In this document: piece after piece, positions 40,927 through 48,136 of the stretch
Numbering within the stretch: position 1 is the first letter of the stretch
Layout: every line of letters starts with the position of its first letter
Source of the DNA: JASGCK01 sp031538565
GTDB lineage: Bacteria > Pseudomonadota > Gammaproteobacteria > Burkholderiales > Burkholderiaceae_C
Assembly: GCA_031538565.1 (NCBI GenBank)
Contig: JAVKLS010000032.1
Span: forward strand, 13,132 to 77,131
Reading direction: 5' to 3'
DNA: 64,000 nucleotides
Translations under genes and position numbers: made by a program
Notes under the pieces: model-generated
What the model was told of the DNA's origin: nothing
Seen by the model: the letters and a program-made list of their open reading frames with translations, nothing else
The model's database searches: none

Positions 40927-42341
40927 AGCACGCCATCAAACGCATCCACTTTGTAGGCGTGGGCGGCACCGGTATGTGCGGCATTGCCGAGGTACTGTTT
41001 AATTTGGGATACATCATTAGCGGCAGCGACATGGGGCAAAACGCAGCCACAGCTCGTCTAGCAAGCATGGGTGCAACCATTGCGCTGGGGCACGCGGCTC
41101 ACAACATCGCGAACGCAGACTGCATCGTGACCTCAACCGCCGTGCAACCAGACAACGTCGAAGTGCTGGCCGCCCGCGCTAAGCATATTCCCATTGTGCC
41201 CCGCGCCGTTATGTTGGCCGAGCTCATGCGCATGAAGCAAGGCATTGCGGTTGCGGGCACGCATGGCAAGACCACCACCACATCACTCATCGCCAGCATT
41301 CTTGCCGAAGCAGAGCTAGATCCCACCTACGTGATTGGCGGCAGACTCAATAGCGCAGGCAGCAACGCCAAGCTTGGCAAGGGTGATTACATCGTGGTTG
41401 AAGCGGATGAATCCGATGCGTCCTTTCTCAATCTCTTGCCCACGCTGGCAGTGATCACCAACATTGACGCCGATCACATGGAAACCTATGGGCATGACCT
41501 TGCGCGTTTGCACCAAGCTTTTTTAGACTTTTTGCACAAGATGCCGTTTTATGGTGCGGCTGTTTTGTGCGCCGACGACGCGGGCGTACAAGCCTTATTA
41601 GATAAGGTCGAGCGCCCCATTACATCGTATGGACTGAATGAGGGGGCACAAATACGCGCCGTCAATGTTCGCGCCGACAACGGGAAAATGCATTTTGTTT
41701 GCCTGCGTAAAAATGGCGTCGAGTTGCCCGACTTATCCATCACCCTCAACACCCCAGGCGAGCACAACGTGCGCAACGCCTTGGCCGCCATTGCGGTGGC
41801 AGTAGAACTAGACGTGCCAGATCACGCGATCCAAAGCGCACTTGCCAAATTTGCAGGCGTGGGCAGACGCTTCCAGCGTTACGGCGAATTCGCTTCGTCA
41901 GACGGTGGTTTTGCCACCTTGATTGACGACTACGGACATCACCCCGTGGAAATGGCAGCGACTCTGGCAGCGGCACGCGGTGCATTTGTGGGTCGCCGTT
42001 TGGTGTTGGCGTTTCAACCGCACCGCTACACACGCACACGGGATTGCTTTGAAGATTTTGTACGCGTCATGGCCTTTGCGGATGCGCTTTTACTAACCGA
42101 GGTTTATGCCGCAGGCGAAGCGCCTATTGCCGCTGCCGATGGTCGCTCGCTCATGCACGCGCTGCGCGTGGCATCTCCCGATATGCAAGCGATTTTTGTA
42201 CCCAGCATTCAAGAGTTACCTGCCGCCATCCGCAGCTTTGTTAAAAATGGCGACGTGGTGCTGTGCATGGGTGCAGGCTCTATTGGTGGGGTGTGCGGGC
42301 AAGTTGCACAAGCCGCACAGGCAACGCAGGAGGCAGCATGA
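40923..42341 (+). CDS. murC: UDP-MurNAc:L-alanine ligase MurC
   Basis: Commits UDP-MurNAc to pentapeptide synthesis by adding L-alanine. The ATG at 40923 overlaps the murG stop (ATGA) and gives 472 residues beginning MKHAIKRIHFVGVGGTGMCG, as in the family. The frame continues upstream inside murG without family similarity. Motifs: VAGTHGKTTTTSLIA, VVEADESDASFL, ITNIDADHMETYG, GEHNVRNALAAIAVA, and IDDYGHHPVEMAATL with FQPHRYTRTRD. It overlaps ddlB by 4 bases. Confidence 0.96.
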   Translation: MKHAIKRIHFVGVGGTGMCGIAEVLFNLGYIISGSDMGQNAATARLASMGATIALGHAAHNIANADCIVTSTAVQPDNVEVLAARAKHIPIVPRAVMLAELMRMKQGIAVAGTHGKTTTTSLIASILAEAELDPTYVIGGRLNSAGSNAKLGKGDYIVVEADESDASFLNLLPTLAVITNIDADHMETYGHDLARLHQAFLDFLHKMPFYGAAVLCADDAGVQALLDKVERPITSYGLNEGAQIRAVNVRADNGKMHFVCLRKNGVELPDLSITLNTPGEHNVRNALAAIAVAVELDVPDHAIQSALAKFAGVGRRFQRYGEFASSDGGFATLIDDYGHHPVEMAATLAAARGAFVGRRLVLAFQPHRYTRTRDCFEDFVRVMAFADALLLTEVYAAGEAPIAAADGRSLMHALRVASPDMQAIFVPSIQELPAAIRSFVKNGDVVLCMGAGSIGGVCGQVAQAAQATQEAA

Positions 42342-43297
42342 GTGATTTATTAACTAAAGTCGCCGTGCTATTTGGCGGAGCCTCCGCCGAGCGCGAAGTC
42401 TCGCTCATGTCAGGCGCGGCGGTTTTAAAAGCGCTGCAATCGCAAGGCATCAATGCCCACGCCTTTGACCCAGCCCAGCGCGGTATGCACGAACTCAAAC
42501 AAGAAGGATTCACCTGCGTCTTTATCGCGCTGCACGGCAGGCATGGCGAAGATGGCACGGTGCAAGGCGCATTGGAGTTGCTAGGCATCGCCTATACAGG
42601 ATCGGGCGTGATGGCAAGCAGCATCGCTATCGACAAGCGCATGACCAAGCGCATTTGGGAGTCCGCTTCGCTTGCGACACCCGCTTGGCGTCTGGCAAAA
42701 AATGCCGCTCAAGTGCAAGATGCTTTTGCAGCTTTTGCAGCCAGCGGCCACCGCATGATTGTCAAACCCGCGCTGGAAGGCTCCAGCTTGGGGCTGACGC
42801 GTGTGAGTAGCACGGCGCAGTGCGCGGCCGCGTTTGCTGCCGCGTCCACGATTGACGGACAAGCTCTGTGCGAAGCTTGGATTGAAGGCGACGAAGTAAC
42901 TTGCGCCGTACTGGGCAGTGACGAGGCAGCGCAGGCGCTACCGCTCATCCGCATTGCCGCACCTGATGGCAATTACGATTTTCAAAATAAGTACTACACC
43001 GATGACGTGAAATACCATGTTCCGAGCGGCTTGCCGATTGCCCAAGAGCGCGCCATCCAAAGCCTTGTGCTAAAAGCGTTTGCCGCGCTGAGCTGCCGTG
43101 GCTGGGCGCGCGCCGACGTGATGATTGACGCAAAATCGCACAAGCCGTATTTGTTGGAAATCAATACCAGCCCTGGAATGACGAGTCACTCGCTCGTGCC
43201 GATGGCGGCCAAAGCAGCGGGCGTTTCGTTTGAGCAGCTTTGCTTGCGGATTTTGCAAAGCGCCAGTTTGGATCACGCAAAGGTCGCGCAGACATGA
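42338..43297 (+). CDS. ddlB: D-alanine:D-alanine ligase DdlB
   Basis: ATP-grasp enzyme of 319 residues that makes the D-Ala-D-Ala dipeptide used by MurF and is the target of D-cycloserine. The ATG at 42338 overlaps the murC stop. The N-terminal VAVLFGGASAEREVSLMSG and FIALHGRHGEDGTVQG precede the ATP-grasp core with MIVKPALEGSSLGLTRV. The C-terminal metal-binding segment is LLEINTSPGMTSHSLVPMAA. It overlaps ftsQ by 4 bases. Position and order are those of the proteobacterial dcw cluster. Confidence 0.96.
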   Translation: MSDLLTKVAVLFGGASAEREVSLMSGAAVLKALQSQGINAHAFDPAQRGMHELKQEGFTCVFIALHGRHGEDGTVQGALELLGIAYTGSGVMASSIAIDKRMTKRIWESASLATPAWRLAKNAAQVQDAFAAFAASGHRMIVKPALEGSSLGLTRVSSTAQCAAAFAAASTIDGQALCEAWIEGDEVTCAVLGSDEAAQALPLIRIAAPDGNYDFQNKYYTDDVKYHVPSGLPIAQERAIQSLVLKAFAALSCRGWARADVMIDAKSHKPYLLEINTSPGMTSHSLVPMAAKAAGVSFEQLCLRILQSASLDHAKVAQT

Positions 43298-44157
43298 GCA
43301 CGATTCACATCCGTCAGCCCTACGTGCCAAGCAGTCAGCAAGCCACTGCGCTGCCACGCGAAATTATTTGGCTACGGCGTGGCACTCTCGTTTTGTGCGT
43401 GTTATTCGTGCTCATTGTGCTGGGCGTAACGGCGCGCGCATTCGTACTTTCGCCTTGGTTTGCACTGACCAAAATGGAGGTGACAGGTGATACGCAATTT
43501 CACAACCCCATGACTTTGCGTGTCAATGTTCTACCTAACCTTGCGGGCAGTTATTTCACAGTTAATTTGCGCACCGCACAGGCGCATTTTGAGTCACTGC
43601 CTTGGGTACGCTCTGCCGTCGTGCAGCGCGTCTTTCCTAACGCGCTAACGGCTCACCTCACCGCTCACACGCCCGTCACGCGCTGGCGTAGTCTAGAGAC
43701 ACAAAAGGCAGACAGCGTCGACAGCGAAGACCCAGATTTGGAGTTTTTGCTCAACACGCAAGGAGAGATTTTTGAAGTCGCAGGTGGACAAATGGATACC
43801 CGCAATTTGCCTGTGCTGTCAGGCCCTATCGCGGCAGCCGCACAAGTGCTAGACCTGTATCACTTACTGCAGGCGCGTTTACCCGCAGCGCTGGGTGATA
43901 TCTCCATCACAGCGCTTGGCATCACGGCGCAAGGTCTGGTTAGGGCAAAACTGTCAAGCGGCGCTCAGTTAGAGCTAGGCAGCGGCAGTAATGCCGATGT
44001 GATGCGGCGCGTAGAGCGATGGCTCAAAGCGCTGCCACAAATCGTCAACAAATACAGCGTGCAAAGCTTGCAAAGCTTGGATTTGCGCTATCCAGCAGGT
44101 TTTGCCATGCGCCTGTCTGGCATTACCACTAAGCAAAAAACAAAGCAAAGCAACTAA
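43294..44157 (+). CDS. ftsQ: Cell division protein FtsQ
   Basis: Bitopic division protein that joins FtsL and FtsB in the divisome. The ATG at 43294 overlaps the ddlB stop and gives 287 residues. A cytoplasmic N-terminus is followed by one membrane helix at about 29-52 (LVLCVLFVLIVLGVTARAFV). The periplasmic POTRA domain begins ALTKMEVTGDTQFHNPMTL, and the FtsQ domain contains LPWVRSAVVQRVFPNAL. The C-terminal beta region includes LLNTQGEIFEV. It precedes ftsA by 9 bases. Confidence 0.93.
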   Translation: MSTIHIRQPYVPSSQQATALPREIIWLRRGTLVLCVLFVLIVLGVTARAFVLSPWFALTKMEVTGDTQFHNPMTLRVNVLPNLAGSYFTVNLRTAQAHFESLPWVRSAVVQRVFPNALTAHLTAHTPVTRWRSLETQKADSVDSEDPDLEFLLNTQGEIFEVAGGQMDTRNLPVLSGPIAAAAQVLDLYHLLQARLPAALGDISITALGITAQGLVRAKLSSGAQLELGSGSNADVMRRVERWLKALPQIVNKYSVQSLQSLDLRYPAGFAMRLSGITTKQKTKQSN

Positions 44158-44166
44158 GGAAATACC

Positions 44167-45396
44167 ATGGCAAAAGAGTACAAAGATTTAGTAATTGGTT
44201 TAGATATTGGCACCAGCAAAGTCATGGTTGCTGTGGCAGAAATTACAACCAGCGGCGAGCTACAGCTTGCAGGCATTGGCTTTGCGCCCACGCAGGGCAT
44301 GAAGCGTGGCGTGGTTGTCAATATCGATGCCACCGTGCAAAGCATCAGCCAAGCGCTGCGCGAAGCGGAGTTTATGGCGGACTGCAAAATTTCTCGTGTG
44401 TACACGGGCATTACGGGCAGTCATATCCGAGGCACGAACTCTAAAGGCATGGTTGCCGTCAAAGACAAAGAGGTCACGCCGCTAGACGTGGCACGCGTGA
44501 TGGAAACCGCTCGCGCCATTAATATCCCTAGCGATCAGCGCTTGTTGCTAGTCGAAGCGCAGGAGTTCATCATCGACGGACAGGACGTGCGTGAGCCCAT
44601 TGGCATGAGCGGCATTCGCTTAGAAGCCAACATCCACATCGTGACAGGCGCACAAAGTGCCGCCGAAAACATCATCAAATGCGTAAGGCGCTGCGGCCTG
44701 GAAGTCGATCATTTGATGCTCAACTCCGTCGCGTCCAGCCTTGCGACGCTCACCGATGACGAGCGTGAACTGGGCGTGGCGCTAGTGGATATTGGCGCGG
44801 GCACGACGGATGTCACCGTGTACACAGGCGGGGCGCTGCGCCACACCGCTGTCATCCCGATTGCGGGCGAGCTCATTACCAGCGACATTGCAATGGCACT
44901 GCGCACACCCACCAAAGATGCGGAAGAAATCAAATTAGAAAGCGGCAACGCCAAGCAATTGCTGGCTGACCCCAATGCACAGGTGGAAGTGCCGGGGCTG
45001 GGTGACCGCGGTCCTCGTCTGCTCTCGCGCCAAGCGCTGGCAGGTGTGATTGAGCCGCGCGTGGAAGAAATCTATACGCTGGTGCAACAAGCGATTCGTG
45101 ACTCAGGTTACAGCGAAGTGCTGTCCTCAGGCATTGTGCTGACAGGCGGCTCTTGCGTCATGCCAGGCATGGTGGAGCTTGGCGAGGATATTTTTTTAAA
45201 ACCTGTGCGCCGCGCCGCACCGCGCTACAACGGTTTACTCGCGGACATTGTGGCGCAAGAGCGCACCGCCACCGTTATGGGATTACTAGAGGAAGCACGG
45301 CTTGCCAGAGCGCGTGGCTACAAGGCGGCGCAGCAAACCAGTACTGTCAAAAACGTGTACAGCCGAGTTGTTGATTTTTTTGCTAGCCACTTTTAA
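44167..45396 (+). CDS. ftsA: Cell division protein FtsA
   Basis: Actin-like ATPase of 409 residues that tethers FtsZ to the membrane and recruits later divisome proteins. The phosphate 1 motif is DLVIGLDIGTSKVMVAV, the SHS2/1C region includes VYTGITGSHIRG, phosphate 2 is GVALVDIGAGTTDVTVY, and the adenosine motif is GIVLTGGSCVMPGM. The C-terminal amphipathic membrane-targeting helix is VVDFFASHF after a short linker. AAGGA precedes the start. The T-rich leader of ftsZ follows. Confidence 0.96.
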   Translation: MAKEYKDLVIGLDIGTSKVMVAVAEITTSGELQLAGIGFAPTQGMKRGVVVNIDATVQSISQALREAEFMADCKISRVYTGITGSHIRGTNSKGMVAVKDKEVTPLDVARVMETARAINIPSDQRLLLVEAQEFIIDGQDVREPIGMSGIRLEANIHIVTGAQSAAENIIKCVRRCGLEVDHLMLNSVASSLATLTDDERELGVALVDIGAGTTDVTVYTGGALRHTAVIPIAGELITSDIAMALRTPTKDAEEIKLESGNAKQLLADPNAQVEVPGLGDRGPRLLSRQALAGVIEPRVEEIYTLVQQAIRDSGYSEVLSSGIVLTGGSCVMPGMVELGEDIFLKPVRRAAPRYNGLLADIVAQERTATVMGLLEEARLARARGYKAAQQTSTVKNVYSRVVDFFASHF

Positions 45397-45441
45397 TTTT
45401 TTATTTTTACTTTTTTATTTTTTAACTTTAAGGAGCACACC
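45397..45441 (+). promoter_or_regulatory. T-rich ftsZ leader with Shine-Dalgarno
   Basis: The 45 bases between ftsA and ftsZ are almost all T and A (several runs of T4-T6 separated by single A or C) and end with TTTAAGGAG before the ATG. No hairpin precedes the T runs, so this is not an intrinsic terminator. An unstructured U-rich leader would favour high ribosome loading on ftsZ. The role is inferred. Confidence 0.45.
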
Positions 45442-46791
45442 ATGACTACCACGACAAATCTAGCGATCGACATGATTGATGACAATTTCAATCTAGGCAC
45501 ACAGATCAAAGTCATCGGCGTAGGCGGTGGCGGCGGCAACGCCGTACAACACATGATTGACTCAAACGTGCAAGGCGTGGAGTTTATTTGCGCCAATACC
45601 GACGCGCAAGCTCTGTCACGCAACGCCGCGCACAAAGTGATTCAACTAGGACTTACGGGACTGGGCGCAGGTAGCAAACCCGAAAAAGGGCGCGAAGCAG
45701 CTTTGATGGCGGAAGAAGATATCCGCGCTGCAATTGCAGGCTCGCATATGCTATTTATCACCGCAGGCATGGGCGGCGGGACGGGTACGGGCGCAGCGCC
45801 TGTTGTGGCTCGCATCGCACGCGAGATGGGCATTTTGACCGTGGGCGTGGTCACCAAACCTTTTGATTTTGAAGGTGGTCGCCGCATGAGTAACGCCGAG
45901 GCGGGTTTGGCGGAGCTAGAAGCCAATGTGGACTCACTCATCGTGGTATTGAACGAAAAATTACTGGAAGTGCTGGGCGAGGACATCAGCGAAGACGAAG
46001 CGTTTGCCTACGCCAATGATGTGCTTAAAAACGCCGTGGGCGGCATCGCAGAAATCATTAACGTCCCTGGCAACGTCAATGCTGACTTTGAAGACGTGCG
46101 CACCGTGATGGGTGAAACGGGCAAGGCCATGATGGGCACGGGCATGGCAGAAGGTGATGACCGCGCACGCCGCGCCGCCGAGGAAGCCATTGCTTGCCCG
46201 CTTTTAGAAGGTGTCGATTTGTCTGGAGCCAAAGGCGTGTTGGTGTTAATTACTGCCGCCAAAGGTTCGCTCAAGCTGTCCGAGTCGCGCCTTGCCATGA
46301 ATACAATTCGCGCCTATGCCGCACCCGATGCACACGTTATCTACGGTACGGCTTGCGATGATTCATTAGCGAGCAACATCCGCGTCACCGTTGTTGCCAC
46401 AGGTTTGCAGCGTAAAGACAAAAGCGGTCATGGTCACGACAAGCCGCAGCTCCAAGTACTACGCACCGGTACGGACAATGTGCCCATTCTCACCATGCCC
46501 ATTTCAGGCGCTGGCGCAGTCACTACGACCACGCCGCCATCAAGCTTGGGCGTCAGCGCTGGTGGTATCCATTCTTTTGCACCCAGTATGCCCAGTATGT
46601 CTGGCAGCTATGCAGGTTACTCGCCTGCGGGAATGTCTGGCGAGTCGGGTATCGCATCATTTGATTCATCCGATATTTCTGCTATCCAATCACGCAATCG
46701 CACGCAAGCTGCAGACAAGGTCAGCGCCATGTCTTCGGGTGGTATGGACGACTTGGAGATTCCTGCATTTTTACGCAAACAAGCGGATTAA
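45442..46791 (+). CDS. ftsZ: Tubulin-like division protein FtsZ
   Basis: GTPase that polymerises into the Z ring. It has 449 residues: an N-terminal GTP-binding domain with IKVIGVGGGGGNAVQHM and the tubulin signature AGMGGGTGTGAAPVVARIA, TKPFDFEGGRR, and a T7 loop NVNADFEDVRTVM with the catalytic Asp. A C-terminal linker of about 110 residues rich in Gly, Ser and Met (PSMPSMSGSYAGYSPAG) makes it longer than E. coli FtsZ (383). The conserved tail DDLEIPAFLRKQ binds FtsA and ZipA. A clear AAGGAG precedes the ATG. lpxC follows 13 bases later. Confidence 0.97.
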   Translation: MTTTTNLAIDMIDDNFNLGTQIKVIGVGGGGGNAVQHMIDSNVQGVEFICANTDAQALSRNAAHKVIQLGLTGLGAGSKPEKGREAALMAEEDIRAAIAGSHMLFITAGMGGGTGTGAAPVVARIAREMGILTVGVVTKPFDFEGGRRMSNAEAGLAELEANVDSLIVVLNEKLLEVLGEDISEDEAFAYANDVLKNAVGGIAEIINVPGNVNADFEDVRTVMGETGKAMMGTGMAEGDDRARRAAEEAIACPLLEGVDLSGAKGVLVLITAAKGSLKLSESRLAMNTIRAYAAPDAHVIYGTACDDSLASNIRVTVVATGLQRKDKSGHGHDKPQLQVLRTGTDNVPILTMPISGAGAVTTTTPPSSLGVSAGGIHSFAPSMPSMSGSYAGYSPAGMSGESGIASFDSSDISAIQSRNRTQAADKVSAMSSGGMDDLEIPAFLRKQAD

Positions 46792-46804
46792 ATAAAATCA
46801 CCGA

Positions 46805-47728
46805 ATGCTCGCACAGCGCACACTTAAATCCTCTACCCAGGCCACGGGCGTTGGCTTGCATAGCGGCGAGCGCGTAGACATCACACTATCACCCGCCCCC
46901 ATCAACACAGGCATTGTGTTTAGGCGCGTGGATATTGCGGGCGCGGTGGATATTCCTGTAAGGGCTAATATGGTGAGTGACACCCGCATGGCGTCCACTA
47001 TTTCCAGCAGCAACGCCAAAGTACAAACCATCGAGCACTTGATGTCGGCCTGCGCGGGACTCGGCATCGACAATCTGCACGTGGACATTACCGCCGAGGA
47101 GGTTCCCATCTTGGATGGGTCCGCTGCAAGTTTTGTTTTTTTGTTGCAAAGCGCAGGCATCACATCACAAACCGAACCGCGCAAATTTGTCCGCGTCACT
47201 AAACCAGTTGAAGTACGCCACGGCGAGGGTAAAAATTTGAAATGGGCTAGGCTGACCCCGCACCACGGCTACACGCTCACATTTGAAATTGACTTTGATC
47301 ATCCTGCGGTCGATGGCACAGGGCAAGCGGTCAGCTTTGACTACGGCACGGGACGCTACGCACGCGATATTGCAAGAGCGCGCACCTTTGGTTTTACAAA
47401 AGATGTGGAGTTGCTACGCAACAGCGGACTGGCGCTGGGGGGGGGGCTTGATAACGCCATCGTGATGGACGACGAAAAGATTTTGAACATGGAAGGACTG
47501 CGCTACGACGCAGAATTTACGCGGCACAAAATTTTGGATGCCATGGGCGACCTCTACGTGCTGGGCAATCCGCTCTTGGCCAGCTATAGCGCTTTTCGCT
47601 CGGGTCACGCCATGAATAACCAGTTACTGCGTGCGCTACTGGATGCGCCTCAGTGTTGGGAGTACGTCACTTTTGAAAATGCCTTGGATGCACCCGCAGG
47701 TTTTGCGGAACTGCCCAAGGCTTGGTGA
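46805..47728 (+). CDS. lpxC: UDP-3-O-acyl-GlcNAc deacetylase LpxC
   Basis: Zinc-dependent enzyme for the committed step of lipid A synthesis. The 307 residues match the family. Motifs: QRTLKSSTQATGVGLHSGE, the zinc and catalytic region TIEHLMSACAGLGIDNLH, EVPILDGSAASFVFLL, RTFGFTKDVELLRNSGLALG, HKILDAMGDLYVLG, and the C-terminal HAMNNQLLRALL. A run of ten G (47437-47446) encodes Gly212-Gly214 just before LDNAIVMD. Most relatives have GG plus a non-Gly residue there. The last gene of the dcw cluster, it is convergent with grxD across a tandem heptamer. Confidence 0.96.
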   Translation: MLAQRTLKSSTQATGVGLHSGERVDITLSPAPINTGIVFRRVDIAGAVDIPVRANMVSDTRMASTISSSNAKVQTIEHLMSACAGLGIDNLHVDITAEEVPILDGSAASFVFLLQSAGITSQTEPRKFVRVTKPVEVRHGEGKNLKWARLTPHHGYTLTFEIDFDHPAVDGTGQAVSFDYGTGRYARDIARARTFGFTKDVELLRNSGLALGGGLDNAIVMDDEKILNMEGLRYDAEFTRHKILDAMGDLYVLGNPLLASYSAFRSGHAMNNQLLRALLDAPQCWEYVTFENALDAPAGFAELPKAW

Positions 47729-47731
47729 ACG

Positions 47732-47759
47732 CGTTAACCGTTAACCGTTAACCGTTAAC
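47732..47759. repeat. Four tandem copies of a 7-bp repeat
   Basis: CGTTAAC is repeated four times without interruption between the lpxC stop and the end of grxD. Each unit contains the palindrome GTTAAC. The last two units supply the final Asn-Gly codons and stop codon of grxD on the minus strand. No known terminator or binding site is recognised. Confidence 0.9.
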
Positions 47760-48065
47760 GATTTTGGCAAGTTCGCCACTTTCGTACATTTCCATCATGA
47801 TGTCCGAGCCGCCAATAAACTCGCCTTTGATGTAGAGCTGCGGAATCGTTGGCCAATTGCTGTACTCCTTAATGCCTTCGCGCACGGCAGGATCCTCCAG
47901 CACGTTCACGGTTTGAATGGTTTTGGTATCCACCCCCACCGCTTTCAAAATTTGGATGGCACGTCCTGAAAAACCGCACTGCGGAAAGCTTGCCGTGCCC
48001 TTCATAAACAATGTGATGTCGTTGTCTTTAACAAGGCTGTCGATGCGTTGATGGGTTGCATTCAT
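47748..48065 (-). CDS. grxD: Monothiol glutaredoxin Grx4 (GrxD)
   Basis: CGFS-type glutaredoxin of 105 residues that binds and transfers [2Fe-2S] clusters with glutathione. The active site is FPQCGFSGRAIQIL after ITLFMKGT. WPTIPQLYIKGEFIGGSDIM carries the cis-Pro and glutathione-binding residues. It is soluble and cytosolic. The stop codon is within the 7-bp tandem array. It lies 71 bases downstream of yhdP on the same strand. Confidence 0.95.
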   Translation of the reverse strand: MNATHQRIDSLVKDNDITLFMKGTASFPQCGFSGRAIQILKAVGVDTKTIQTVNVLEDPAVREGIKEYSNWPTIPQLYIKGEFIGGSDIMMEMYESGELAKIVNG

Positions 48066-48136
48066 GTTCAGGTATTCCTTTCCAATATCGTGGCGCTATT
48101 TTAGTTGAGCGCTTATCGAACCCGTTTAGAAAAGGG

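Noticed and set aside
45397..45432. Intrinsic terminator between ftsA and ftsZ
   Set aside because: T runs are present but no GC-rich hairpin precedes them.
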